Origin: a virus
Direction: 5' to 3' (one strand)
Length of the DNA: 60,116 nucleotides
Virus record (IMG/VR): IMGVR_UViG_3300031974_004257
Coordinates: 1-60,116 of that record
The translations under genes and the position numbers were made by a program. The notes under the pieces are model-generated. The model was given only the letters and a program-made list of their open reading frames with translations, was not told where the DNA came from and did no database searches. Of this stretch, positions 10,212 through 20,549 are shown piece by piece; within the stretch, counting starts at the first letter, position 1; every line of letters begins with the position of its first letter.

Positions 10212-13200
10212 TTATTTTTTGCTCGACTTATCATCAGAAACTTTTTCATTCAAGGAGCCTAAGGTCTCCGCATACTCCTTGGACAAGTCTGGTCGGAAAC
10301 CAACCTTAGAGCCTATCTTAGCAGTTTCTATCAAAGAACAGAAATCATAAGGCCAGTTATATGTTGGGTCAGATAATGAGTGTTTTGAGATATAAACATT
10401 TTTAGCAAACTCATCTCGATCACCAAGAATCTTATCAGCTTGAGCACTGTTAACTCCCTGAAGTGACATAAACTCTTTAGCGTTATCATAACTCAAGGCA
10501 TCAGGTCCATCAACTTCCTGGATAATCATTTCGCCATAAGTAGCAAGTCCTCTTTCTTTTACCTTAAACACTAGCCACTTTATCTCTGGGAAAAAGCCCT
10601 GCTTACATGCTTTTTCCGCAATGTCCAAAAGATCATACCTAGGGTGTCCATCTCTAGATGCTCCTACGTTTATTTGCTCTTTCAGAACCTCTGGGAATTG
10701 AGTAATTTTTTCTTCTACGTTATCGCCAGGCATGTAGTGATCTATAGAGGAGAAACTAAAAGTTAGCTTTCGAGATAGATCAGGCATAATGTTCTGCCAT
10801 ATGTCAGCTAAATCTTGACGAGTAAGATTGACGGTGTGCTCCATAAGATAAATAACTGGAACCTGTTTAATATCCTCGCCTGAAAGGATTTTATCATAAT
10901 CATCTCCGCCGAACGGATTAATAGTGTTAGGTATATTAGGATAATCCTGTGGCACCATGCCAAGCAACTGCTGTGCTAATACAGGAGGTAATGAATATTT
11001 TGTAAAGTTCTTGCGGAACTCTTTTATTTTTGGACCCAACTCAGTTGGTGATCCCTGTAGTGTTATTAGTTTTGGATCTCCATCTTCATCAAGATAAAAC
11101 GGAAGAGCTAAAATAGCTTCGGACATTGTATTTTCGTTATCTTCTGCTAATTCGCCAAGTCGTTTTGCCTTTTGGGGGTCAAAACCTTTCCTAATAATTT
11201 CATCTGAGTCGAAGCCGCATAAATCAGCCAATGATTTAATCTCTCTTTTTGAATCAATAATAAACGGAGGTATCTTTCTAACTTGAGTGGTGGCACCAGT
11301 ATAAATAGCACTGGATGGACCCGAATAAACAAGTGTACTAATTGTATCATACTCTTCGTCAGTGCCGGTGGGTATATCTTTTATATACAGGTAGACACCC
11401 TCACCATCCGCAGGGGTGATTCCGTATTGGTGCCACACTCCGTTAGTTGAGCCTGTAAATTCGCCTGGAGTAACCGAGGAAGAGAAATTATAATGTGGCG
11501 TGGCTGATCCCGACCTATTCGGGAAGTCTAATATGGGACATTCCCACTTGGTCATGATTGTCCACTTGTTGGGGTCAAATGATTTGTAAGCGGAGCCAGC
11601 AGATGTTGGGAATTCATTACTAACATTCACAGAGGCATCAATATCCATCCTGTTTTGCCATGCCCGGTTCCATTGGTACGCTGGGATGTTATTAGTTTGA
11701 ATCAAAACATTATCCGACGTATAAAATGTTTCTCCAATATTAGAGACATCATAATAGCTTGAACTTTCATTCAAATAATTGACGAAGACTTCGCCTCGGT
11801 TGTTGTTAATAATTTCATCTAAAGTATACTCAGTTTTATCCCCATTGGGCATGAAGGTGATTCTCATAAGAGATGGACCATAATAATATGGTGGAGTAAA
11901 TGGCGCAAACTCACCAAGGTGTTTAGGCCATTCTGGGTATTTATTTGGAACAAAAGATTGTCCTGTACCCCCATTAAATTTAACTAAAAGGCTCTGAGGA
12001 GCCAAATAGTAACCTGTTGCTGTTGCGGGTCCAAAAGCTGCTGGGTTACTGTACAAGTTAAATTGGTCTGTTTTCATTAAACCAATTTCCATCATATAAG
12101 CAGAGTTAGGCTCAATAGTTACAGTTCTTTCCGCACCACCTACTTCTTGAGAGCCTTTAGAAACATTACCAAATTGAGATACAAATTTTGTTAGTTTACC
12201 CGGTGAACCATATTTATTTTCTTTTGTCTTTAAAAAGAATTGAGGCACATTTGCTAAGAAATTTGATATAGCTTTTTTATAAAGATTGTTAGACTCGACT
12301 TCACCTTCAATGAATGAAGCAGTTACGTCTAAGGCAAGAAAAACATTAATATCAGATAAAACTGTTGGAACTACCTTGGACCCATTAGAAGCAGAAGCAA
12401 ACTCAGGATCAACTGCCAGATAATTCTCTGGTGCTAAAATAGATTCAAACGGAAGCTTGGCAGCCCAAAGAGCGGTGTCCATATCGTCAGTCCAGTATGC
12501 TGAACCAGTTTCTATTGCTCGCCGGCGATCAGGAAAAGCAGCAGTTGCTGAACCTCCTCCGAAAGTTTGATATAAGGCTCCGAACAAAGGATATCCAGCG
12601 TCATATCCTGGTATAGAAGAGTCTTGTATTGTTGAGTCCAGGGGCACAAAACTACCAGTGTTTCTATGTGCTCGGCGGATCGGATAGTTAACTGCTACTC
12701 CTGACTTTACAGAGTTATATAAGATACCTGGGGCAAAAAATGGTCGGTGTAAGGCTCGCCACTGACTAGCCGCACCAATATCTGATCCTGTTAAGTTTGT
12801 GTACGGACCATAAGATTGAGAATATAGAGTAGATAACTCTAGGGTTCGATTAGCCGGATAGAAACCTTCATACGGAAGAAGTTTAACAATCGTGTCTGAG
12901 TTCAATTCAAAATGACGAGGATAATCATTAAAAATAAAGTTGACATCCCCCTTATCATATGACATAAACTCAGGTAAAAATTCCATACCCTCAGTAGTCG
13001 CATACCTTGCGTAAAACTGTGGATTAGTTCCGTCAAAATTATCCGTATTAGCCCCGGTGATCTCTAGAGAGGACGATATAGCGGAGAAAACTGTTGCATT
13101 AGATTTAAATTCTGCGACATGTTCACTGATTCGATACTCGGGTATTATGCTGTAATCTTTGCCAACAAGTCTTAATTCGTTAGCCCAATCCTCATAAGTA

Positions 13201-16200
13201 TTAAAGAAAGGATATGCTTGTTCGTTCAGTTCGCCTTTGGATACACCATCTACAAATCGACGTTCTGTGCCAGCCGTCCAGGGTGGTCTAGAGAAAGCGC
13301 CGCCTGGTATCCTGGGCTCTATGTTTCTTGTGCCGTCGGCGAAAGTGCCTGTCATGAACCCAATATTATAAACATATTGAGACGACACGCTATCGGACGT
13401 ATCATAAGAGCTTGTTCCAAAATTATTAGATACATCTGCGTCAGTTATCGTATCGTCTACAGTTCCAATATTTGTGCTCAACAATTCCCCACAAGCAGAT
13501 TGTGCTTGTTCACCAAGAATTACAGCACTGTTTGTAGACCCAGTGCGAAACAAAGCATACTGTTCAGAGAGACTAGACCACAAATAAGAATCTAAAGGCC
13601 AGATAGAAGCTTTGCCGGGACCTGTTAGTTTTGGCGTAAGCACATTATTAGCATTATATGGAAGCTGGTCAGCCAGATCAACAGTGTAACCCTGAGAGTT
13701 TACATAGGGCGTAACAATTCTTGGCTCTTGGGGGTTATCCCTTGCTACAATAGAGTCCGAATAAAAAAGAGTGTCAAAATTAGTATAATAAGTTGTCACA
13801 GGCAATATAAAAGCATCGTCTTTCCAATATGAATTTGTAAAAGAAAGACGTGTTCTGCTACCAGAGACATACGTGTAAATCTCCTTAGGGTAAATTGTTT
13901 CCCCATAAGCAAACATTTTTATCATGCTCACATCATTTAGAGACTTAGATGTGTCATTATTTAGCTGTTCTCGCAACGCCTCATAGGGACGCTTAACTTT
14001 ATTAAGATTAAACTTAATATCGCCGGCTATCTTTCTATTGAGTTCACGATTAGCAAAGCCCATCAATGAGTTGCCGTAACTGTATTTTAAATCAAGAGTG
14101 ATTTTATCTCTAGTCTGTTCGCTAGGTGAACCAATAAATGTCTCAATTTGATGAGACAGTGGCTTATATCTAGAAGTTACTGGAGGCTCTACGAATTGCT
14201 GCGAGTAGAAATTTGTAATTGTGTTTCCTGCTTGGTCAACATGTGTTCTTGTCTTTGTTGAAGCAGCATTACTGAGAGAATCTTTTTGTTGGACCTTTTC
14301 TGGCAACAAGTCATATAGATTATTCTTTTTTAGATTTCTCGCCGAGTTTTTATACTGGGCTCCTAATTGTGCCCAAGGAGCACTATAAGGAGTTCCATAA
14401 TCTGTCCAGATAAAATGAATCAAGCCATCAGATCCAGTGTAAGCTGATTCATTCCAACTCGTACCTATCTGATCTTCTCCGCCAGTAAAACTTGTAAAAC
14501 GCTTGGCTATAGTTAGAGCCACGGCTGAACCCGTTATTGTTGTATTGCCAGCAGCGCCAGCCACAGATTGAGTTAATGATGTGGTGGCAACAGGTATGAA
14601 GCCACCATTGTCAGCATCAATGCTAAGATTTCCATCAAAATTAGCAGTAAAAACCCCAAGCGTAATTTGGCTCGCTATTTCAGCGACTGTTGACAACCCT
14701 TGGATGCCCACCGTGTAGGCTGAGGGCGAGATTTGAGTAACTGTCCCAGGAGTTTTTGCTGTACTATATTCAAACTCCACTGTTCTACCAAGAGTGTCTG
14801 TTATTTCAATAGTTTGATTGTTCCACAAAGCAGGGTCCCCTGTCTGGCACTCTATTTTGCCCGTGGCGGCTTCAGCAGGGACTGGAATTGGCTGACCGGT
14901 TGTGTGGTGAAGAGTTATGTTTTCTGGGTATCTGGAGCGGTTCGCCACATAATTGCTATACGTGCTAGTATCCGAACCAGAGTTGGCAAAAAACCATTGA
15001 GTACTGTCACCAGCAGGTATGGGTCTACTTACAAAATAATTATCGTACACATTACCTGTGACATAAGTTCCTTCAGTCTCTCCGAGTTCTACTCTTTGTG
15101 TCTCATTCCTTTGAGTACTATACACGGCAGCAACAGTTGACCCAGTAGCTTCATAGCCACCAAAGGCTGTGTGAACTGAAAGTTTTTGTAGATATGGATT
15201 ACGAACAGCCAGGTTGCGATAGGGCAAAACACTGTTAGGAGAAAACTGATCAGAAGTGACATCTCTAAACTGTTGTTTTGAATCTGCCTTATCGCCTGGC
15301 GCTGCGAACCTATTGACAAAGATATTTTCATTAGTCTGTGTCGAGGGTTGCTCACGAGGTGCGGGATAGTCAGCAGAGCCTGTTAGTCCAAGTGTTCTCC
15401 GAGACGGCGGAGTTATGAAGTAACTGGGGGCGCTATAGTTGTACTTCTCTGTATTAAAAGCCAGATCCATATTGGTAGAGTTTCGATCGGCAGTCTGTAC
15501 AATGTCATAGCCCTTTAGGTAATTACCTACCACACGCACACTATCAGAGGTGAATAGTGTTTTAATGTTTTTAATGTTTACCGGCGCTTTCGCTCCCGAT
15601 CCTCTCAAATAGTTTCCTTGAGGATTTCCAGCGGTTGGACGATTCATTGTTCGAGATGTGGTAGACCCGCCGCTAAATGCTGGGATGTTTATAAACCCTC
15701 CCGTTACCGAAGTGCCGCCAAAACTTGTTCCGTTATCTCTAGTGCCTTGAAATGTTCCATTGACAGTAACATAGTTGAGCCCAGGTATCCCAGTGTATGT
15801 TGCAACAAGAGGCAAACCATCACCAGAAGCGGCAAGATTTAAACTGTTATAAATTGCTTCAGCAGCACCATCCGCATCAAGTGCATCAGCAATACCTAAG
15901 ACTGTTTTTGTTGAGTTTGCTATATCAACAGCAGAATCAAATGTTGCCGAGTAAGAAACACCACCCAAAGTCAATGTCAGTGTTGTTCCGTCAAGATCTA
16001 CAAATGGATCTACGCCATTATCAACTTCTACAAGAGTTTGTGCCGCTGCGGCAGGACTTAATAAAATATTAAATGATTCTTGTCGCTCGGTGGTTCGAAG
16101 TGGAGCATTATGACGAGCTAGGATTCCGCCAACAAATCGCTCGGTAAAAGGACCCTGCATTGGTATCTCACCATCATATGCCTGAACTCTATCATCATGG

Positions 16201-16772
16201 AGATTAGAAAAGCCTATGCCACCAAAACCATCGGCTGCTAATTGAGCTTGATAGCCAGAGTTAACACTCGAACTGAACAAACTGAAAGGGACTGCCTGAT
16301 CACTAGTATAATTAACTCCGTCAATTGTGACGCCGAACGATACCCGCTTCTTTGTGTTTGGATAAATAATATCTTCTATATCAAGCTCAGGATCAAAAGC
16401 GGAAAATGTTTTGTCTCCGAGGTGATATTTTTTATTAAACGGTTGATTACTTCCACCTTTTATAGCATTATAAAAATCAACATCAAAGTTGTATATTCTA
16501 TGTTGATCATTTATTCTTACGGCTTCTCTTTTGTACGCCTGTCTAGAATAAAGGTTTCCACCCGAGGAAGACAGGGGGGCAAGATAACGCTCTGCTTTAT
16601 CCTTCCACCACATAGCATTATTAGATTCATCCAGATTTACTGGGGCATGATTATATGACCAATCATGCGAGGCTTGTAATCTAAATCTTAATTTGCTTCG
16701 CTGGTTAGAACCACCAATAATCCTCTTTGAGGGATGTGGAGGAGCAGAATTTATTATTATCTTGTTTGCCAT
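10212..16772 (-). CDS. Giant virion structural protein with two inserted beta modules (2186 aa)
   Basis: The longest gene in the window (2186 residues). It is rich in Ser, Tyr, Asn and Pro and lacks membrane segments. Two inserted regions, about residues 237-377 and 637-765, share the same plan: a short strand pair with DGTTLTLTLGG or NNQTIEITDTLG, an aromatic F-x-F/Y pattern, an alpha segment with repeated Ala and Ile, and a closing FSGG or FTGGED. Such modules recur in large marine phage tail proteins. The last 450 residues are less repetitive and include a charged C-terminus ending SDDKSSKK. A possible late promoter (AATAAATA) overlaps the stop codon of the upstream gene. Position downstream of gp6-like and gpI/gp7-like genes suggests a baseplate or long fibre component. 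Confidence 0.75.
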   Translation of the reverse strand: MANKIIINSAPPHPSKRIIGGSNQRSKLRFRLQASHDWSYNHAPVNLDESNNAMWWKDKAERYLAPLSSSGGNLYSRQAYKREAVRINDQHRIYNFDVDFYNAIKGGSNQPFNKKYHLGDKTFSAFDPELDIEDIIYPNTKKRVSFGVTIDGVNYTSDQAVPFSLFSSSVNSGYQAQLAADGFGGIGFSNLHDDRVQAYDGEIPMQGPFTERFVGGILARHNAPLRTTERQESFNILLSPAAAAQTLVEVDNGVDPFVDLDGTTLTLTLGGVSYSATFDSAVDIANSTKTVLGIADALDADGAAEAIYNSLNLAASGDGLPLVATYTGIPGLNYVTVNGTFQGTRDNGTSFGGTSVTGGFINIPAFSGGSTTSRTMNRPTAGNPQGNYLRGSGAKAPVNIKNIKTLFTSDSVRVVGNYLKGYDIVQTADRNSTNMDLAFNTEKYNYSAPSYFITPPSRRTLGLTGSADYPAPREQPSTQTNENIFVNRFAAPGDKADSKQQFRDVTSDQFSPNSVLPYRNLAVRNPYLQKLSVHTAFGGYEATGSTVAAVYSTQRNETQRVELGETEGTYVTGNVYDNYFVSRPIPAGDSTQWFFANSGSDTSTYSNYVANRSRYPENITLHHTTGQPIPVPAEAATGKIECQTGDPALWNNQTIEITDTLGRTVEFEYSTAKTPGTVTQISPSAYTVGIQGLSTVAEIASQITLGVFTANFDGNLSIDADNGGFIPVATTSLTQSVAGAAGNTTITGSAVALTIAKRFTSFTGGEDQIGTSWNESAYTGSDGLIHFIWTDYGTPYSAPWAQLGAQYKNSARNLKKNNLYDLLPEKVQQKDSLSNAASTKTRTHVDQAGNTITNFYSQQFVEPPVTSRYKPLSHQIETFIGSPSEQTRDKITLDLKYSYGNSLMGFANRELNRKIAGDIKFNLNKVKRPYEALREQLNNDTSKSLNDVSMIKMFAYGETIYPKEIYTYVSGSRTRLSFTNSYWKDDAFILPVTTYYTNFDTLFYSDSIVARDNPQEPRIVTPYVNSQGYTVDLADQLPYNANNVLTPKLTGPGKASIWPLDSYLWSSLSEQYALFRTGSTNSAVILGEQAQSACGELLSTNIGTVDDTITDADVSNNFGTSSYDTSDSVSSQYVYNIGFMTGTFADGTRNIEPRIPGGAFSRPPWTAGTERRFVDGVSKGELNEQAYPFFNTYEDWANELRLVGKDYSIIPEYRISEHVAEFKSNATVFSAISSSLEITGANTDNFDGTNPQFYARYATTEGMEFLPEFMSYDKGDVNFIFNDYPRHFELNSDTIVKLLPYEGFYPANRTLELSTLYSQSYGPYTNLTGSDIGAASQWRALHRPFFAPGILYNSVKSGVAVNYPIRRAHRNTGSFVPLDSTIQDSSIPGYDAGYPLFGALYQTFGGGSATAAFPDRRRAIETGSAYWTDDMDTALWAAKLPFESILAPENYLAVDPEFASASNGSKVVPTVLSDINVFLALDVTASFIEGEVESNNLYKKAISNFLANVPQFFLKTKENKYGSPGKLTKFVSQFGNVSKGSQEVGGAERTVTIEPNSAYMMEIGLMKTDQFNLYSNPAAFGPATATGYYLAPQSLLVKFNGGTGQSFVPNKYPEWPKHLGEFAPFTPPYYYGPSLMRITFMPNGDKTEYTLDEIINNNRGEVFVNYLNESSSYYDVSNIGETFYTSDNVLIQTNNIPAYQWNRAWQNRMDIDASVNVSNEFPTSAGSAYKSFDPNKWTIMTKWECPILDFPNRSGSATPHYNFSSSVTPGEFTGSTNGVWHQYGITPADGEGVYLYIKDIPTGTDEEYDTISTLVYSGPSSAIYTGATTQVRKIPPFIIDSKREIKSLADLCGFDSDEIIRKGFDPQKAKRLGELAEDNENTMSEAILALPFYLDEDGDPKLITLQGSPTELGPKIKEFRKNFTKYSLPPVLAQQLLGMVPQDYPNIPNTINPFGGDDYDKILSGEDIKQVPVIYLMEHTVNLTRQDLADIWQNIMPDLSRKLTFSFSSIDHYMPGDNVEEKITQFPEVLKEQINVGASRDGHPRYDLLDIAEKACKQGFFPEIKWLVFKVKERGLATYGEMIIQEVDGPDALSYDNAKEFMSLQGVNSAQADKILGDRDEFAKNVYISKHSLSDPTYNWPYDFCSLIETAKIGSKVGFRPDLSKEYAETLGSLNEKVSDDKSSKK

Positions 16773-16825
16773 TTAATAACTAGTCTCTTTCTTATATCTT
16801 TACAGTGAATGTGTGACTACAAAAT

Positions 16826-16833
16826 TATTTATT
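16826..16833 (-). promoter_or_regulatory. Candidate T4-type late promoter (AATAAATA)
   Basis: Read on the minus strand, AATAAATA begins on the last base of the TGA stop of the 1238-residue gene and lies about 53 bases before the ATG of the 2186-residue gene. It fits the NATAAATA form known for late promoters of T4-like cyanophages (T4 itself: TATAAATA), which need no -35 box and are read by gp55-type sigma factors; such a factor is encoded in this window. The 60-base gap is unusually large for this tail module. An 8-base AT-rich match can arise by chance. Confidence 0.4.
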
Positions 16834-19800
16834 CAAGGAAAGTTGCGCCTAAACTCATCTTCCAATTGAGCATTGGGATTAGCCTTCTTTCCAGCCCTAT
16901 CAAGCTCTTCCTGGTCTTGCCCTTGCTGACCTCTGCCTTGAGGTGGTGGGGGTTCACCACTTATGCCTTCGTCCTCTGGGCGACCGTCGCCAGCCCTTCC
17001 TTGAGGGGGTAACTGTACATTACCTGGGTCGCCGCCTACACCGATTAATTCATTGTCTCCCCCGACGTTTCCAGCTATCTCGCCGATGGCTAATCGCCTA
17101 GAGCCACGCCTAGGTTCGCAAAGAATAGGAGGGGCATACTTAATCTTGTTTCTTTCCAGTGTGTGACTCTCAATTATATTTCTAGTATCTGGTGCGTATC
17201 TAGCAGATGCTGGCATAAGCTGATCTAGCATTTGTGTCATAGCATGATCAAGCCACTTGTAATAATCTAGATATTTCTGTAAATCAGGAATTTCATTTTG
17301 AACTTTTCGGAAAAATATTTCTCTTATTTTTTCCATCCTTTTATAGTTCATACGATACTGATTGACTGGTTCACCAATCAAGTTATTAAAATCCTTTATA
17401 GAAGCAAATAAATGTAGCATACGAGTTGAAATACTGCGATACATGCTTTTTTCTATAGCAAAAAATGTATTAGAGGGCTTTTTAAATGCCTTAAAAATCT
17501 GCTGGTCGGTGGATAATATTTTTACCATCTCGCTAGAATTTATGTATTCTGGTGGAACCAACTTATCAGCATAAGAGTATTGTTTCCGTGAAGGTTTTGA
17601 TAGAGCAGTAAAGAAATCTCCTAGTCCAGTATGTTGCCTTAAATTAATATTACTAAAGACACCACCCTGATAAGTAGAAATATAATCAGTTCCAGCCGAA
17701 CCAGACGAGGCATCTAAAGCAATAAACCTACCTGAAGCATCTGATCCTGTTATCTCGGAAAACTCCCAATTAAGTGCCAATGTTTGTATATTGGGAATAT
17801 AAACATTGGCACTTGCTGTTTGAAAGAGATAAGAGTTTCTAGACGGATGTAAAGACCCGTGCGTGTTTATTTGTTTTGCCTGTAAGTCCGCAACTGTTGG
17901 TGAAATGTAATCTGTCCAGTACCGAATACTTGATGCTTTTATATCAGTAGAAGTTAAAGTTGTACCCGTAAAATTATTTCTATGGGCACCTGTATAGATT
18001 CTTTTTGCTAACCCAACAGTTGACGACCCTGAAAGATAGTTTATATCGCTAGAAAGAGTAAATGAGTTGTCTTTCGTTCCGGCGTCGTAGTTGGTTCCAT
18101 AAAACTCTAGTTCATATCCATTTAAAACAACCGAGGAGCCTGTAACTCCGTCAGCAAAAGGGTATCGTTTCGGGCGGACGCTTAAAGAAAAATTCCATCT
18201 TTTATTATCATATACATTACGATAGATGTCAGACTGTAACAAAACATCTCCGGCACGATTTTGAACCACAAAATAAGCGTCTTTTACTTTATGGGCTGGA
18301 GAAGTTACTTCAGCATACTGACCTGGGCTTTTTACAGCATATACCTGAAGACCATAATCACTGGTAGCAGCAGCCCAATTTAAATCGACTGATGTTGGGT
18401 CTGGGTCGTCAGGCGTATGAAAACCAAACAAAGAGGAACTAACCACTTGTGGCATAATGTAGGATAGTGTATCCTGCTGATCCTTGTTTGGAAAGATAAA
18501 ATCGCCCTGTAAAGTAAAAGCATACTCTTCAATTTCGGTAGAGCCACTAATCAATCCTGATGAGTTTGGATTAGAAGAATCATAATACTGATACACGACC
18601 GCATCTGAGTCTGTTACATTTCTTAAAGCAGTGAAATCAACATACCGCTTAGTAGTGACGGATGACTCATAATTACTTGTCAATTCAAAGTCTGTTTGGT
18701 CTCCATAAACATTTAGAGCAAGAATATCCTCACTTACACCCAGGCATCTAATAAAGTTTCTTACTGCCTTTTGATTACCTTTGGATTTAAGAATAAAATT
18801 TAAATTATTATAGACATTTTTGTAGATTGAATTTTTCACATCAATCAATTGTTGATCAAAGTTTATTTGTTCATCTCGTTTCAAAAATTGTGCCAGTACA
18901 TCGGAATTTTCAAAAAGTTCAGGAGTGTTGATACCAAGATTATCAATAAGTCTATCATTGTAAGGAAACTCATCAATAGAATCAGTTAAGCTTCCACTCA
19001 CGTACTCCATGTATTTTATTTTCTTAAGAGCAGTAATTTGATTATATAAAGTATCAAAATAGCCAGAGATGATTTGTGTTAGGCTAGTTAATTCACCTTC
19101 GCCTTGTTCATCTTCTTCTATGATCCAGTTTGGTAGGTAATTAAGCAACCTGGAATTATTAGTAAAATCATATACTGAACCACTCTGTTCATATATTGAT
19201 TTAGTAGATAAATACGTTGGATTGTTTGTCCTAATGATAGGGTCACCACGTTCAGTAATCGATTCTATTTCTAGCTGATCAATTGCTGAGCCCGTATTTC
19301 TGGCGTGGGAAGAGGCATCCGCATAATTTATATAAGTGCCATTTGATATTCTTCCTGAGTAGTCAAGCATAGTCTGGTCTACGGAGGAAGTTTGAGTAAT
19401 ACCTTCATTAAACTTATAATAGACACCCAATGATACGTTGGCATCATATTTGTCGCTGCCGCCCTCAACGTTAGTAAACCAATAGCGTCCAACTTCTTCT
19501 GCGTTTCTTGCTTTTTTCCAGAACCTAAACTCATCTAAAGAGGCAGAAAGTTTACCCGAACCCTCAGGAATAGAGGCAAAAGTGGATGGCTCTTCCCTCA
19601 AAGCGCCAACATTGCCAATCATAGTACCAGTCACTAGTCCAATTAATTTAGCGCCGTCAATACCTACAGCAGCAGAAGCTGTTATTCCTGTTTCAATACA
19701 CGTACCGTTGACATAAAAGTCCACGGACGCAGGCTGCGTAGAGGTGTTGAAAACAAAAGAGAAATTTCTCCATGTGCCATCCGAAATAGTGATTTGATCA

Positions 19801-20549
19801 GCGGTGGAAGGAACAGGGGTCTCAAGAAATCCATTTGTACCCGAGAGCATAGTAACGTGGAACTGTGTTTCCGACCCTGAGTGTATAGCTATTCTTAGTC
19901 TTCCATAATCATCGCTACTAGAATTTGCTGTTTCAACACCGTTAGTCAGGTCAAAAATAGCCATGTTTCTAGATGTTTCAGTAATTCCATTAGGATTTAT
20001 TAGAGTATCCTTTTTCATGAAAAATTCTACAGTAGTGCCATTTGTGCCACCAAACTCTAAATTAGAAGTCCTATCCTTTAACTCGTCAAATTTAGTGTTT
20101 ACATGAGGCCCACCCTTAGCCTGGATATAGTTGGCTGTAGTTACTTCGTCATATTTAGAGGCGTTTGTTCCCGCAACGGTATAAGGAGCGCCAATTGAAA
20201 CAAAACCTGTAGATCTTGGATACTTGACCTCCAACATATATTTTTCCAGAGGATTTATGTCATTGTAAAAATTTGTTTTCTCAAGACCCGAACCGTCGTA
20301 AGGGTAATTAGAAGAAATATACTCGAAGGCGTTTTGGTAGTATTTTTCAGCAGAACCAAACTTAACAAAGTTTTCTGGAACAGAATAATCTATAGGTGGA
20401 AGAAAATACTCATTCCTGTTCACCAGGGCTTTTAAATGGGCCTGTGATTCTACTCCATCACCAATAGTATCGGGAGAACTACTTTTAAGGTATTTACCAA
20501 TAGTAGCTCCGCTTTTATTGTTTTGATATAAACTCTTTAAGCTGCTCAT
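16833..20549 (-). CDS. Baseplate protein with LamG-like domain and gpI/gp7-like region (1238 aa)
   Basis: Residues about 160-400 look like a LamG or concanavalin-type jelly roll: TVEFFMKKD near the start, GTWRNFSFVFN, VDFYVNG, then LDEFRFWKKARNAEEV and YYKFNEG. Around residues 520-640 comes a helical part with LTQIISGYFDTLYNQITALK and later ILKSKGNQKAVRNFIRCLGV, a pattern I associate with gpI-like baseplate proteins of contractile tails. The C-terminal 100 residues are Pro, Gly and Arg rich and probably disordered. The ATG overlaps the stop of the DNRLRE-type gene by four bases (ATGA). It probably connects the wedge to fibres and may bind glycans through the LamG part; this function is inferred. 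Confidence 0.75.
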   Translation of the reverse strand: MSSLKSLYQNNKSGATIGKYLKSSSPDTIGDGVESQAHLKALVNRNEYFLPPIDYSVPENFVKFGSAEKYYQNAFEYISSNYPYDGSGLEKTNFYNDINPLEKYMLEVKYPRSTGFVSIGAPYTVAGTNASKYDEVTTANYIQAKGGPHVNTKFDELKDRTSNLEFGGTNGTTVEFFMKKDTLINPNGITETSRNMAIFDLTNGVETANSSSDDYGRLRIAIHSGSETQFHVTMLSGTNGFLETPVPSTADQITISDGTWRNFSFVFNTSTQPASVDFYVNGTCIETGITASAAVGIDGAKLIGLVTGTMIGNVGALREEPSTFASIPEGSGKLSASLDEFRFWKKARNAEEVGRYWFTNVEGGSDKYDANVSLGVYYKFNEGITQTSSVDQTMLDYSGRISNGTYINYADASSHARNTGSAIDQLEIESITERGDPIIRTNNPTYLSTKSIYEQSGSVYDFTNNSRLLNYLPNWIIEEDEQGEGELTSLTQIISGYFDTLYNQITALKKIKYMEYVSGSLTDSIDEFPYNDRLIDNLGINTPELFENSDVLAQFLKRDEQINFDQQLIDVKNSIYKNVYNNLNFILKSKGNQKAVRNFIRCLGVSEDILALNVYGDQTDFELTSNYESSVTTKRYVDFTALRNVTDSDAVVYQYYDSSNPNSSGLISGSTEIEEYAFTLQGDFIFPNKDQQDTLSYIMPQVVSSSLFGFHTPDDPDPTSVDLNWAAATSDYGLQVYAVKSPGQYAEVTSPAHKVKDAYFVVQNRAGDVLLQSDIYRNVYDNKRWNFSLSVRPKRYPFADGVTGSSVVLNGYELEFYGTNYDAGTKDNSFTLSSDINYLSGSSTVGLAKRIYTGAHRNNFTGTTLTSTDIKASSIRYWTDYISPTVADLQAKQINTHGSLHPSRNSYLFQTASANVYIPNIQTLALNWEFSEITGSDASGRFIALDASSGSAGTDYISTYQGGVFSNINLRQHTGLGDFFTALSKPSRKQYSYADKLVPPEYINSSEMVKILSTDQQIFKAFKKPSNTFFAIEKSMYRSISTRMLHLFASIKDFNNLIGEPVNQYRMNYKRMEKIREIFFRKVQNEIPDLQKYLDYYKWLDHAMTQMLDQLMPASARYAPDTRNIIESHTLERNKIKYAPPILCEPRRGSRRLAIGEIAGNVGGDNELIGVGGDPGNVQLPPQGRAGDGRPEDEGISGEPPPPQGRGQQGQDQEELDRAGKKANPNAQLEDEFRRNFP

